The notes under the pieces: model-generated
Seen by the model: only the letters and a program-made list of their open reading frames with translations
What the model was told of the DNA's origin: nothing
The model's database searches: none
From: Sanguinoderma infundibulare
Taxonomy: Eukaryota > Basidiomycota > Agaricomycetes > Polyporales > Polyporaceae
Direction of reading: 5' to 3'
DNA length: 64,000 nucleotides
NCBI GenBank assembly: GCA_032821775.1
Contig: JAVLRN010000003.1
Coordinates: forward strand, 2,790,001-2,854,000
Position numbers and translations under genes: made by a program
In this document: piece by piece, positions 1-12,148 of the stretch
How positions within the stretch are numbered: position 1 is the first letter of the stretch
Layout: every line of letters starts with the position of its first letter

Positions 1-251
1 CTCAGTTCTCCTTCTCCCAATCGAGCCACTCGTTCAGCCAGACCTGCGAGCCGGAGTTGACCTTCTACAACACGCAGGGCACCCCTTCGCCTTTCGTCCC
101 TGGGGCCTACAAGGTCCGCGTGAACTGCACCGAGCGGCGGCCGGATGGGTTCGCTCCCAACGCGCACGCTTCACCGTTCGCGCCTGGAACCAAGCGCCCC
201 CGCGAACCCACGGCTGGCCCATCGGGGTTCAAGAGCCAACGGTTCTCTTGA
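1..251 (+). CDS. 3' end of an unidentified protein-coding gene (partial)
   Basis: A reading frame entering from the left edge (first complete codon at base 3) stays open to a TGA at 249-251. It gives about 82 residues rich in Ser, Pro and Phe, with two cysteines and the segment FYNTQGTPSPFVPGAYKVRV, which reads like real protein. The codon pattern resembles coding DNA and the sequence downstream turns abruptly into T-rich, repeat-bearing DNA, as expected for a 3' untranslated region. I do not recognise the family. The start lies outside the window. A spurious frame remains possible because only the tail is visible. Confidence 0.4.
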   Translation, partial: QFSFSQSSHSFSQTCEPELTFYNTQGTPSPFVPGAYKVRVNCTERRPDGFAPNAHASPFAPGTKRPREPTAGPSGFKSQRFS

Positions 252-537
252 GCGGGACGTCTACCCGGCTCTTCTTGGGTGTGCGGCAGGTCCACCTACT
301 ACCCATCTCCTCGCGATACCTGTTCCTTCTCCGTCTCGCCCACGCAGTCCTCACTGGCTTTGTCGCTTTGTGGTTGTGTTCTGGAATCTCCCTGTCGTTA
401 CGAGCGCACCGACGTACATACATACATACATACATACTCGCTCAGTGTTCCACTGCCCTCCAACATCTATGCAAGACGGTAGACTATATATATACATACA
501 TCCGAAGAGAATATAATGGTACATCAGTGTGGTTCCT
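252..537. other. Intergenic region between two converging 3' ends
   Basis: Lies between the end of the partial plus-strand gene and the stop of the minus-strand peptidase gene. It is T-rich and holds a CATA microsatellite and a TATATATATACATACATA stretch around 485-501. No further gene is visible. Confidence 0.5.
413..436. repeat. CATA tetranucleotide microsatellite
   Basis: About five to six perfect head-to-tail copies of tetranucleotide CATA (written also TACA) directly visible. It lies in the presumed 3' flank of the left-edge gene and is likely to be length-variable. Confidence 0.9.
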
Positions 538-3500
538 TTAGACCTTAATGACGTGCGTGAGCTTCTCGACGAGCTTCTGCAGCCTCTTCGCCTCGTACTC
601 GGCCAACGTCGAGTTGTTCTCGATCGTGATCGCCTCCGTCAAAGCCGGGAACGTCGTGGCACCGTAACCTAAGCAGCGCACGGCTCTTCAGCAACGACGC
701 CATCATGACAACACACCGATAGAATACTGCTCACCGAGCCACTTTCCGGGCGCGACGTCGAGGTTGCGGTACCACTCGCGGTCCTTAATGCCGTCCTCGT
801 GGATGAAGCCGCGCTCGAACAGCTTCAGCTTCTCGTTGACCCTGCGGATGCGCTTCGCCGCCTTCTTGAACTTCTTGCCCGGGAAGCGCTTCTTGTCTGA
901 CGCATGGTGCCCCTCCTCGCGCTCGCGCTGCTCCCGCGCCCACGCCGGCGCACGGCCGATGCGCGGCTTGAACGGGAGCAGTCCGTTGTTGCCGCCTTTG
1001 CCCTTGCCCTTCATCGACGAGCACTCGAACGACTTGTCCCCCGCGACGGAGGGCGGCTTGGGGATCGTGGCGGTGGACATGCTGAACGGCTGGTCGTGGG
1101 AGGCCTCGCAGTCCCTGCCGAAGAACCGCCTGAGCTGGCAGAGCTTCTGGCGGAAGACGCGGCGGAAGAAGTGGCGGCGGGCGAACTTGTGAAGGAGCTT
1201 CTTGAGCTTGTGCTCCGCCTTGGCCTTCTCGTGGTCGAGCTTCGCGCTCGCCTTCTGGAGGGCGCGGATCGCGTGGCGGAGGTCAGAGAAGTCGACGTCG
1301 AGGGAGGCCGTGGACGCGAGGGACTCGACCCTGAAGCAGATAGACGTCAGTGGAAAACTTGAGGGTTGTCAGACTCGGCATACCTTTCGAGGTACTTCTC
1401 AAGCTCGAGGGCGTGGTGGGTGGTGTTAATTGGGAGCACGATAGAGTCCGCGAGACGGACCGTCTGCAGTCCCAGGTGCTTGGCAACCGCGACGTGCCTC
1501 AAGAAGCCGGGGTCACCATACACCTCCATCCATCTCTCAGAATCGAAAACGGAGTGGTAGTGGTAGACTGGGTCCTGCAGCGTCCCGCCGAAACTGCCTT
1601 GAGCTGAGGCAACCTGGAGACCAGATCAGCCAAACACACTGAAGCATTGAAGCGGACGAAGCACCAACCCCAGCGCGCTGCACAAAGACGGTGTAGTCAC
1701 TTCCTGAACCGAGGACGCCAACGCCGGTGCTCGAAGCTGCGAGCTCCGCTTCAGCCTCGGTGAACATAGCGAGCGCCTCAGCATCGATGCGGTCGCCAGT
1801 CAGCACGCCGTTGTCCTTCGTCGCATCCCAGAGCGTCTTGCCAGGCTGCGTCGGATGAGGGATATCCTCGGCAGCCGCACGCAGGAAGTGAGCGAGCGAC
1901 GGCGTAGCCTGTGCGCGGAAGCGCGAGCCCGAGACAGATCCATCTATAAGAATGAAAATAATGTAGCACACCGTTCCGCACGCACACTCCCTACATACGT
2001 CCGGGGGCGAATATACCGTGCCCGGGCAGACGTAGGGACATAAGCTTGGGGACGTACCGAGGTTCAAGTACACGACGACGTGCTCGTCGATCCACTCCGC
2101 AAAGTCTTCGCCCCACTCGGTGCTGCCGATGAGACCGTACTCCTCGGCATCCCAGCTTGCGATGACAATGGTACGGAGGGGAGTCCACCCGTTTCGAAGA
2201 AGAGTTCCGAGGCCACGGATGACCTCGTGCACAGATGAAGTCCCCGACGAGGGGTCAACCGCACCCATGACCCAAGCTGGAGCATGATTAGCAGCGAGCA
2301 CCGTAGGGAGACTGGGAGAGCCTCACCATCGCGATGGTTACCGACTACGACCACTTCGTCCTTGATGTGGCCCGGGATGACGCCGAGCACATTCCAGATG
2401 GGAATGACCTTGTCGTCGACTGTCCACTAGCTGAGTGAAGAGATCATCATTGAAGTACGATTGACACATACCATTGTTGACGAGGGAGACTGTGCGGTTC
2501 AGACCGCCTTCCTGGATCTCCTTCAGCAATACCTGCGCATTAGCCCAGGAGATGGGCAGGCTAGGGATAGTCGGAATATTGGTGCCATTCGTGCGAGTGC
2601 TGTTCTGGTATGACGGATAGCCGGGGGTGGTGGGGTCTCTATACACATGCCGATGTGATGAGAATTAGATGATACGCATATGACGATGAAGACGTACCCC
2701 GGGTAGATGGACAGGAACTGCGTGCTACCCCGCTGAACGGAGTTGGGGTTCCTTGCAGGCCCATACGGGTACCTGTTGGCGTAAGGCGTATAAGGAGGTG
2801 TCTCGTACAAGCCCCAACAAAGACTCACGGAGCGTAGCCGTTCTCCACAGTGACAGTACCATCATCGCGCGGGTCAGAATAGATCAAGCACGCAGCCGCG
2901 CCGCGCTCCTGGGCGCCCTTGACCTACAGCCGCAACCGTGGGTGAACCCGTACGAATGCCGACGGACTGGGGTACGAACCTTGAGGCCACGGAAGTTGCC
3001 CCCATATCGAGTGATCACGATCGCGCCATCCAGGTCAACACCTGAAGGGGCGTAAGAAGCCATCCAGCGGAGAAACGCGGCGGGACTCGGGACGCACCCT
3101 GCTCAACCAGCGCGTCGTAGTCCTCCTTCTTCCCATAGTTCGCGTACACCAGCTTGCCCTTGGCGGACCCTCCGCGACTGAGCCCGTGCCAGGTGGTGAT
3201 CGTGTCGAAGTACTTGCCCGCGTCGGGGTCGGTCTCGTCCGCGACCTCCTCGAGCTCGGCCTTCCAGACGACGTTCCCCTCGTCGTCCAGGATCTCCAAG
3301 CTATGGTCGAGAGGCGTGTTCATGACCGGGTAATACATGTCGATCCACGCCGTCGGCGTCTTGAGCTGCGGGATGCCGAGGGTAGCGTTGCGCGACTCTG
3401 GCGTCCCCGCCGAGTACACGGGCAGCGCCGCGCCAGGGGCCCCAGCCCCGAACTCGGTCTGGAGGAGACGCAAGAAGTCGAGCGCGGTCTCAAAGTCCCC

Positions 3501-4004
3501 AGCCGTGCCGGCCATGTGCGGCCTCGTCGCATACTGGCGCGACGCGGCGATCGCGCTCTCCGGGTTCGGCACAGACCTGCGAGTGGTGTGGCACAAGATA
3601 CCGCGCACGCGATAGATATTAAGAAACGGAGGTCAGTTAGACATTTTGGCTCATGGGGCCCGCAATGAATGAGTGGGAAAGACGCACAGGAACAGCTTCT
3701 CCGCCTTCTTTCCGTGCAACGCCTTGCGATGGGACCGCGTCGGCCAAGTCTCCTCTGCATCCCCACTCCCAAACACGCGTGACATCCACCGCCCCTCGTG
3801 TGCGTCCAGCTCCAACTCAATCCCGACCAGCGACCAGCGGCGCACGTACAAGAAGATCCATGCGAACAGAGCGAGCTTCAGGAAGACGACAAGAATCCGG
3901 TGGGCCAGGAGAGCGCGGCGGGGCGGAGGGGCTACGGCAGCGACGGGGACGGGTATCTCGTCCGCAGGTTGCGCTTTCACCTTCTTTTCGTCGAGGTCGG
4001 CCAT
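538..4004 (-). CDS. Glutamate carboxypeptidase II-like M28 metallopeptidase (copy 1)
   Basis: A spliced type II membrane peptidase of roughly 900 residues. Exon 1 (start ATG at 4004) encodes a short cytoplasmic tail and one membrane helix at about residues 32-54. It is followed by the protease-associated and M28B zinc-peptidase domains and a TFR-like dimerisation region. Zinc and catalytic motifs are all readable: NHRD (first His), AVDPSSGT (bridging Asp), ASWDAEEYGL (catalytic and ligand Glu), LNLD across a splice junction, and YHYHS (last His). Exon 1 ends in a phase-2 donor (gtgcgt) and resumes with the segment PNPESAIAASRQYATRP. The C-terminus ends LVEKLTHVIKV, with the stop at 538-540. 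Family members release amino acids from peptides at the cell surface or vacuole, so a role in peptide nutrition or turnover is inferred. A Lys/Arg-rich insertion precedes the last helices. A paralog lies at 59671-62884. Confidence 0.88.
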
Positions 4005-4450
4005 GGTGGTGGTCGCTCAACAAGAGATGGGGGGCATAAATGCAGTCGCAGTGATAAGTAGCGTCTAGAGAAGGGCCTGGAGTCCGAGTCGGAGCGCAGG
4101 CAGACCCACGCGAAGCACTCAACGGAAACCCTCGTGGGAACCCAGGCGCCGACCTATGCCGTCGGTCAGTCTGAGACTAGTACGCAGCAAGTGGTGCCTG
4201 GTCAAAGCCCTCCTTAGTAGCAGATATCCAGAGTATGGGCAGACGGTCGACGTTATCAACGGTCGGCACGGGCAGAGATGGCCTGCAGGCTATGATGTCA
4301 TGCACCCTTGTAGGGGCGAACACATTGGTTGTACATTCAAGCAGGGCAAGTCGACTACTGTACAACCTACGAACTTCAGCACTTCGAACGGAATACCCTC
4401 CCTGTTCAGCAGTGCCAGAAAGATTTCCAGTAACCACCACCTGTCCTCAA
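4005..4450. other. Intergenic: upstream region of GCPII-like copy 1 and 3' flank of the branching enzyme gene
   Basis: 446 bases without a convincing gene. Both neighbours are on the minus strand, so this should contain the promoter of the peptidase gene and the terminator of the branching enzyme gene. No clear TATA box was found. Confidence 0.5.
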
Positions 4451-6881
4451 TCACTTCTTCAGCCCCAACACAATGCAAGTACGCGACGGAATGTACACCT
4501 GCAGCGCGCAGGTCCTCAGACAGCTCCCCTCCGACTCGGCACCCCTCGGTCCACTTACCTGCGTGAAGTTCTTCCTCTCGTTCCACTCCATCCGCGTCGT
4601 CTTGTACGTCCCGCCCAGGTGCACGTTCTCGAACCCGCCGAAGCGCTTCTCGTCGCTGCTCAACACGACCTCGTAGTCGCCCCCTTCCTCCACGCCGACG
4701 CGGTAGTCGGAGAAGGACTGCGTCGGGTGGAAGTTGAAGACGAACAGCAGGCCCGCGCGCTCGAACACGATGACCTTGTCGACCTCGTGCTTGAGCGAGA
4801 CGTAGGCGGGCTCGGCGTGCAGCCACCCGTACCTTTCCTCGGTCTCGTTCATCGCCTTGTCGAACTCATTCATGTACTTGTACCGAAGGATCTTGTCGTC
4901 CACCACGTTCCACTGCCGGCGAGCGTACTGGAAAGAGTTACCATTCCCTTCACGAGGGAAGTCCAACCACTGAAAGATGGCGTGAGTACAACCACATGGT
5001 CAGCGAACGCGTCGAGAACCGACCTCGGGGTGGCCAAACTCGTTACCCTCAAAGTTGAGGTACCCCTCACCACCCAAAGAATGTACAAGCAGACTGAAAC
5101 CTCATTAGTTCCCAACGGGTTCGAACATATGTAGGCGGCTTACCGGATCATCTTGTGCAGCGCAATGCCCCTCGCAATAACCTCCGTGTAGTCCGTCAGG
5201 TCGGACATGTTCGTGTACATCTCCTTGTCCATCAGCCAGAACGCAAGCGTCTTGTCGCCAACGAGTGCCTGGTCGTGGCTCTCCGCATACGCGATACTCC
5301 GCTCGCCATAACGGCGGTTGGTGAGCGTGTGTGTGATGTTGCCCATGTCCCACTCGTCGTCCTGCTTGTGCTTGAGTAGCTTGATCCACATATCGGGAAT
5401 AGCCATCGACAGACGGTAGTCGAAACCGATTCCACCCTTGGAGACGGGGACACAGAGGAGAGGCATGCCTGAGACATCCTCTGCGATCGTGATTGCTTCG
5501 GGGTAGAGCGTGTGCAGCGCGTCGTTGGCCTGAAGGGATCGCCTTAATAGGTTGCACAGCCCATCGCATCTCCAGACTCACCAGCATGAGGTAAACGATT
5601 GCCTCCAAGTCGGCGGAGATACCGAAGTACTCGTGATAGCCTCCAGAAAAGGCGGTACCAATGCCGTGGTGGAGGTACATCATACTTGTGACGCCGTCGA
5701 ACCGGAAGCCGTCGAATCTGTACTCCTCCATCCAGAAGCGAAGGTTGCTGAGCAAAAATCGCAGGACCTCGTGGCTACCGTAGTTGAACAAGCGACTGTC
5801 CCAGAGCTCATGACGGCCACGGCTGCCTTCGTGGAAGTACAGGTGGTCGGTGGCATCGAAAAGGTTAAGACCATCGAGCACGTTCTTGCAAGCATGAGAA
5901 TGAACGATGTCGAGCAGAACGGTGATACCCATGCCGTGTGCGGTGTCAATGAGCTCCTTGAGCTCCTCCGGTGTACCGTAGCGGGAGCTCGCAGCAAAGA
6001 AGCTCGTGACCTGATATCCGAAAGCTATTGAGGCGGTGGATGAGCACAGGCCGAAGAACGACTAAACGAGTTTCCTTACAAGCGTAATAGGCATGCTCCA
6101 TGATCGCCATGAGCTGGATAACATTGTAGCCCAAGTCCTTAATGCGATGGAGGACGTTCTGAGTGAACTCCTTGTATGTGCCGACGCGGAGTTCAGAGGT
6201 GGAGATGCCGACATGCGCTTCGTAAATTCGCAGGCTCTTGGGAGGCGACGGGCGAGGGTGTTTGAAGTGATAGAGTTCCTCAGGAGGTGGGTTCCAGAAC
6301 CGCGCGTCGTATACTGGGGATACGGACAGGTCTTGGGTGACGCGCTGGATCCAAGCAGGGAGGCGCTCGATGCGCTCCCCACTGTTCACAATCATGGAGA
6401 TCTATGGGCCATGTCAATTTTATGGGGGGTACACACATTGGGCATGAGCGAGCGGCGCACCTTGATCTTGGAGTCGTGGGGGATGGCACACTTGCCGTCT
6501 TGAGGGGGAAGAGTGATCTCCCAGACTCCATACTGGTCCTTGGTCATGGGGTGAGAGATCCTGTTCCACTGGTCTTGCAAAAGGCCCATTCTAACCGACG
6601 CACAAAACACAAATCAGAAGGCACTTACTGAACTCGCCGATCAAGACGGCCTCCTTCGCGTTGGGGGCCCACTCGCGGTAGGTCACCGTGCCGTCCTCAG
6701 CGACAGTGAAGCCAAACTTGCGGTAGCCCTTGGAGAACTTGTCATATCCGCCCTCGACCTCGTCTATCGTATCCTTCCACTTCTTGAAAAGCCTGTGACG
6801 GTCGACGATGTGGTCCACATGATCTTCGAGCCAGGGATCGACCGCCAGGACGGTCTTCCCGTCGAGGGGTTCGGTAGGCAT
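4451..6881 (-). CDS. GLC3: 1,4-alpha-glucan (glycogen) branching enzyme, GH13 with CBM48
   Basis: Cytosolic enzyme that makes alpha-1,6 branches in glycogen. The start ATG at 6881 opens [20 protein letters not shown]48-type N-terminal module carries [17 protein letters not shown], spliced to [13 protein letters not shown] (donor gtaagt, acceptor at 6574). The GH13 conserved regions follow in order: DIVHSH (region I), [17 protein letters not shown] (region II, Asp nucleophile), the AED-containing region III crossing an exon end near 5480, and YAESHDQ (region IV). The C-terminal all-beta domain ends [14 protein letters not shown], matching the usual end of eukaryotic branching enzymes. The length of nearly 700 residues is normal. 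The last intron (4499-4558) is exactly 60 bases and stop-free, so its retention would add 20 residues in frame. The gene is divergently arranged with the next gene across 384 bases. Confidence 0.95.
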
Positions 6882-7265
6882 GTTTATCGCGCAGCGATGG
6901 GTGCCGGGGAGCCTGAGGGCGGGGGCGATGGGGAAAAGGCAGAGCGGGGACGGGGACGAGGAGGAGGAGCTCTGCGTTTTGTGCACATCTCGGCCAGATT
7001 GGGGAGAGACTTAGACCAGGCTCAGCTTGCAATTCACTCTGAGCTCAGCCAGTCCGGCGACGTCACCGATCAAACGCGCAGATCTGACCCTGAGATCCAC
7101 GCACGGCGCCCTGCCGGCGGATCCTCGGGGATGCGCGCACGCTCGTTCTCGCGTTCGCATTCGTCGCGTCGGCCATCCGCAGGCCATTCCTGTCTGTTGC
7201 CACCATCCACCCGCTCTCCGTCGTACGCCTATGCCACGTAATCGGTAGCGATCCACTCAACTACC
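6882..7265. promoter_or_regulatory. Divergent promoter region between the branching enzyme and spermidine-synthase-like genes
   Basis: The two flanking genes start at 6881 (minus) and 7266 (plus), so these 384 bases must hold both upstream regions. No consensus TATA box stands out. The inference rests only on gene orientation and spacing. Confidence 0.55.
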
Positions 7266-9432
7266 ATGTCTTCCCATGGCGCACAGGAATCGACTTCAAA
7301 AACCAACCCTTTTCACGTCGCCTTGACAAGGCTCGCTGCCATCGGTCTCTTGCTGGGGCTCTCCCTTGTCACTTGGGCATACCAACGCGCTCTCGAACCA
7401 CAGTATGGCTCTGCTCCGACTACACTACACCTCAGCAAGATCGTCTGGTCGGCGAGCATCTTGGGAAGCATCGCGCCCACCGTTCCACTTTCTCATGCAA
7501 CCCTGGGGGTTGCCCTCCTTCTGTATGCCCTCCCGAATTCATCTTACTGGATCGCAGCCTACACCGCTAGGCTAGGGGATCCTGTACTTGGTCCTGTAGC
7601 CACACATTTAATAGTGCTGCTGCCCGTACTGTCCCTCGGGGTCGCCGTTGTCAAGGCGCTGCAGGTGAGTAGTCCATATCCACCGTTCTGACTTACCTTT
7701 GAGGCTTACGTTCATTCAATGTCACAGGAAGCACCATACAGCAAAGATCAGTCTATGGCCCAGTCGTCCATCACACTCCCTGTATGCGCCACCGCGATAA
7801 ATTCTCTCCAAGGTCTCTGGCCAGCTATCGGCGTGTTCACCGCGCTGCCGCCAAATCAGGTGGTAGGTACTCTTTTCTGTGAAACCACTTTCATCGGTTT
7901 GAAGTGTACATGGTAGTTTCTTCAACTAGGCACCGCCGCTATGGCTTGCTGGGCAATGGCGCCTTTCTTACCCGACGTTAGCCCACCACCTCCCAGCTCG
8001 ATCAAGTCACCGGCAGCTGTTTCCACCCCAGCTTCGTCCGAACCCAAAGGGAAGCGCAAGAAAGGCCCCTCAGGCAAGGCTGCTGCCTCAAATTCGACCC
8101 CGATCCCTCCTCCCTGTCCGAAACGCAAAGAGACCTCTGCTGGCGTCGCGAGAATTCGTCTGGCCCTTATTCCTGTCCTCCCCTTCTTGACCCGTACGGT
8201 CTTGCGCGGTCCAACTCTTCCTCAGCCCCTCCCAGAGCCGTGGACCAAGGAATCGTATCCTCTGCGCATACTGTCTTCGGAGCAGTCCACCTTCTCAGGC
8301 GTCGTGGTGGTCGGTGAATCTTTGGAGTCTCCTGGCGTTTCTACGGGTATCGACCATATACGCTATCTTCGCGCGGGACATTCGCTGCTGGGCGGCGTCT
8401 GGATTGGTCCGAAAGTTACACCTCTGGACCCAGAGTTCGTTCTCCGAGACGAAGGGGGAGATAAGCTGGGCGATAGCATTTACAGCGCGTTCCTCCTCCA
8501 AGAAGCAGCGCTTCTAGCTAAGAAGGCGGACGACGCCCGCCCAAAGAACGCTCTCATCATGTACGTTTCCCATGACGATCCTCCCGGGATAGAACGGCGT
8601 TCTCACAATTCACTCCGTGCAATAGCGGCCTTGGAACAGGTATCTCGGCGACTTCCTTTATGCGCCATGGCCTCTCGACTACCATTGTTGAGATTGATCC
8701 CGTCGTGTATCGCGCTGCAAGACGTTTCTTCGGCCTTCCCGTTGCAGACCAAGTCTTCCTTGAGGACGCCAGAGGATGGGTACAGAATCGCAGCCGAACT
8801 ATCAAGGCCAAATCCGAGAGTGCGCCAAAGACGTCTGGGCTTTACGACATTGTCGTTCATGATTGTTTCTCCGGGGGAGGCATTCCTGCACACTTGTACG
8901 CACAACAAATGTGGCAAGACTTAAAGAGTATTGTCAGTTCGGATGGCGTCGTCGCTGTGGTACGTCCCCCGTCTTCCTGTTCAGACCATCGTCGCTCACC
9001 ACGAAGGTTTCTGTACAGAACTACGCCGGGATCATAACGTCCGACTCGGCCAAGGCGATCGTGCTCACGCTGCGCTCCGTCTTCCCGCAATGCCGCGCCT
9101 TCTACGACGCGATCGAGCCGTCTCCCGAAGCGCTCAACGAGATCCAGAACTGGGTGTTCTTCTGCACGCCGTCGAGCAACCCGCTCGAGTTCCGCGACGC
9201 GGTCCCGTCCGACTTCCTAGGCTCGTACTTGCGCCGGCACGTGCTCTCGAGCCTCGCGCAGCGCGAGCACGACATCTCGACGCTGGGCAGCGACGTCCCG
9301 GAGGACCAGCGGGAGCGGTTCGTCTTGACGGACACGGCGAACCCGCTGGGGGATTGGCAGCGGAAGGACGCGCTGGGCCATTGGAAGGTCATGCGGCAGG
9401 TGTTGCCGGACGTGTTTTGGGAGACGTACTAA
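7266..9432 (+). CDS. Membrane-anchored spermidine-synthase-like SAM-binding protein
   Basis: A spliced protein of about 630 residues. The first 180 residues contain about four hydrophobic helices, for example IGLLLGLSLVTWAYQ and GVALLLYALPNSSYWIAAY. A linker rich in Pro and Lys follows, then a Rossmann-type domain like spermidine synthases. Its SAM or decarboxylated-SAM binding motif IGLGTGISATS is assembled across an intron, followed by the acidic strand VEIDPVVYRAARRFFGLP, then FLEDARGW, and YDIVVHDCFSGGGIPAHL in place of the catalytic aspartate loop. True aminopropyltransferases carry a D-x-x-D-type loop there, so polyamine synthesis is doubtful and the substrate is unknown. The start ATG at 7266 has no good competitor, and the stop follows VLPDVFWETY. 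The last exon is markedly more GC-rich than the earlier ones. Confidence 0.8.
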
Positions 9433-9689
9433 AAGGCTATGTAGGCAGTACGGTACAGCAATGGTCGTGTTCCATAGCTTAGAGCGTGCTGGAGGGCTTG
9501 GGTTTGTACGAGTACTCAGATAAGGTGACCATGTTCACGTGCGACGCGTCAAAGTGATGGGCGTCTGAATCTGACGCGTCCCGAGGGGACTGAAATGGAG
9601 CAGTCCGCGTAGAGGTTCTTCCGCCTCTCGCCCCGTCTCCGCGAAGACAAAGAGCGTTGCGAGTCCGTCGCCCGTCTTGCACGCCCAGC

Positions 9690-12148
9690 ATGTCCTCCCC
9701 GCGCCCGGGCACCGTCTCGAACTCACCAGGGCGACCGTCCCCGCTTTCCCGCCCCCACTGGCCCTGGTCCACGTACTCCCACCGGTCGACGTCGTCCTCG
9801 GCTTCCATTCACTCGTCCACGAGCAGTTCGGTGCAGAGCGCTCAAACTTGGGAATCCAGGGCGTCCACTACCGCATCGAGCCCGAGCACGGTCCTGCTAT
9901 CTGCTGGTCCCGGCGCGTCCGCTCGCAGCGCTGGCTCAAGCAGCCACGCGATGATGGAGGATTCGACGACGAGGCAGTGGAATTTCCATGTGAGTGCCTG
10001 TGCTGGCGCTGCGGTTCTTGTCGTTCCTTGTAAACGTTAAACGTCTGTCCAGGCATTTGAGTGGGTGGTGCGGGACGCGAGCAGATTAAGAGACTACATC
10101 GAGAACCCATCTTTAACCGCGGAAGGGGAGGCCGCACCGGAGGAGCTGGACGACGAGTTTGAGGTCCTCCGTGAGTCTCCCGATTTCGGAGACAGTAAGT
10201 TCAAGTTGGAGATATGTACGTCCTACTGTTTATTCCGTCTGTCTTTCAAAAGAGACTGACTGGGACGTGTTAGCCAAGACGACAGTCAACGAGCCTGAGA
10301 GCTCATCCCCACCTGCCACACGCACCCAACCGCCGACCCTATCCCTCTATATCACTTCGATGACAGTCGACTTCGCCCACACGGCAGAATACGAGCTGTC
10401 CGCGTCCATGTTTGCAGCTATCAAATGCCAGGACGACCGGATAGGTGAGCGCGGCGCTCGCTCAGAGTGGGCTTGGGAGTACTGGCAGAACAACTGGGCA
10501 TTCCGCCAGGGAAGCGAAGTGTGGGGTTAGTTCACATGTCCGATTCCGGTCCGTTCCAAAACAGTCGCTGAAGCACTTCGCCTCCAGAGTGTCCCCTTCC
10601 GCCGTTGTCTGTCCTCCTTGAGAACCCGAGAATCAAGGAGACGGATTCGTTCGTTATATGCGTGCAGATGCACTCTCCCGTGGGGCCTTTTTACCCGCAG
10701 CAACCTTCGGCCTACTACGTCCCTCGAGACCTCCTAGCGGGACTTGAGGCGTCGCTGGACAACCCGAGTGAGTAACGGACCAGACTTCTGGACTACTCCC
10801 ACTCATATGTCCTACCAGATACCGGAGATGTCCAATTTGTTTGTCTTGAGCGGACCACACATGACCACGACTCGGGGCACTCCATGGCCCATCCTCCATC
10901 CAGCCCGCGCTCCGCATCCTCCTCCCAGTCATTGTCTCCTCCACAGGCCCTGGCACGCAAACGCATCATATATGCGCACTCCGATATCCTCATCAAACGA
11001 TCCGAGTACTTCGCCACGATGCTCAGTTCATCCTTCGTCGAGAACGGTAGCACGCTCCTCGCAGGCGACCGCAAAGTGTACACGATCGTCGTCGAGGAAG
11101 CCGACTTCGTCACCATATACTGGCTCCTGAAGTGGGTCTACGCCAACTGGCTCCTCTTCCGCAAAGACGACGACCCCCGCCAGGCCGTCGACGGCATCGG
11201 TGCCGGCTGGAGCGCGCGCGACTTCTGCTCGCCCGGCGTCGCAGACGAGTGGGGCTGGAAGATCTTCCACCGACCCAGCTCGTCCGACAGCCACAGCGGC
11301 GGCGCCGTCAGTGACAACCGCAGCATGACCAGCGGTGCGAGCGGCAGGTCCACCGGTGAAACCCCCCGCGAGAAGCCTCGCGTCGTAAGTCAATCGGGAC
11401 GCCCTGGTGGCCCCAGCCCGCCCAAACCTAGCGTACCGCGGTCCCCGACGACCCCCCGCCGACCGTCGCACGGCCCGTCAGGCGGGAACCCAGGGAATAT
11501 CCCTGTACCTATACCCAACACGGCGTCTCCGTCTGGGCCCTCGCCCCGAGGCTCGAAGGTGGTCCCGATCCCGCTCTCCCCCACCGCCCCGCACTACCCG
11601 CACTCCTCCCACAAGCAGCGGGCACGCTCGACTGCGTCTACGGCAGACCCCCACCCCCACCCGACGCCTGCGCCGCAGCCAGCATCCGCATTGTCGATGT
11701 ACCAGATCGCGCACAGGTACGGGATGCCGGGCCTGGGCACGCTCGCGCTGGAGCACATCCTGTCGACCATCACGCCCCAGTCGAGCTTCGCCGTGCTGCT
11801 GGCGTCGTCCACTTGGGACGAGCTCCACTCGTTGATCGAGGTGAGGGAGATGCTTGCACGGGATGCTCTAGTTTAAGCACGGGCTGATGATATCCGGTCT
11901 TTGTGCCTTTCCAGGACTACGTTGTGGACAAGTGGGACGAGGTCTCCGTGTCGGACGAGTTCGAGCAATGCTGCCAGGAGGTAGCCAGCGGAGAGTGCGT
12001 TGTTTCAAGCTAATCCTATCTTCAGTCACGCCGATGCTGACTATGGTTTTGTGCCGATCTCAGGTGGGGTCCGGAAGGAGGGAAGACGCTGATGGCCCTC
12101 TTCAGACGGCTCCGATCGCCCAGCGCGATGGGATACGCTCGCAGTTGA
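9690..12148 (+). CDS. BTB/POZ domain protein with MATH-like N-terminal half
   Basis: A spliced protein of about 640 residues. The N-terminus (MSSPRPGTVSNSPGRP...) is Ser/Pro-rich and disordered. Next comes FHAFEWVVRDASRLRDYIE and a beta-rich stretch with LSLYITSMTVDFAHTAEYEL, suggestive of a MATH/TRAF-like fold. The BTB core follows, with RIIYAHSDILIKRSEYFATM, then EEADFVTIYWLLKWVYAN. The BTB fold is interrupted by a long Ser/Pro-rich insertion of about 190 residues before it resumes at YQIAHRYGMPGLGTLALEHI. The last exon gives DYVVDKWDEVSVSDEF and stops at 12146-12148. MATH-BTB proteins often act as substrate adaptors for cullin-3 ubiquitin ligases, and that role is inferred here. The BTB call is firm and the MATH call moderate. 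Confidence 0.75.
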
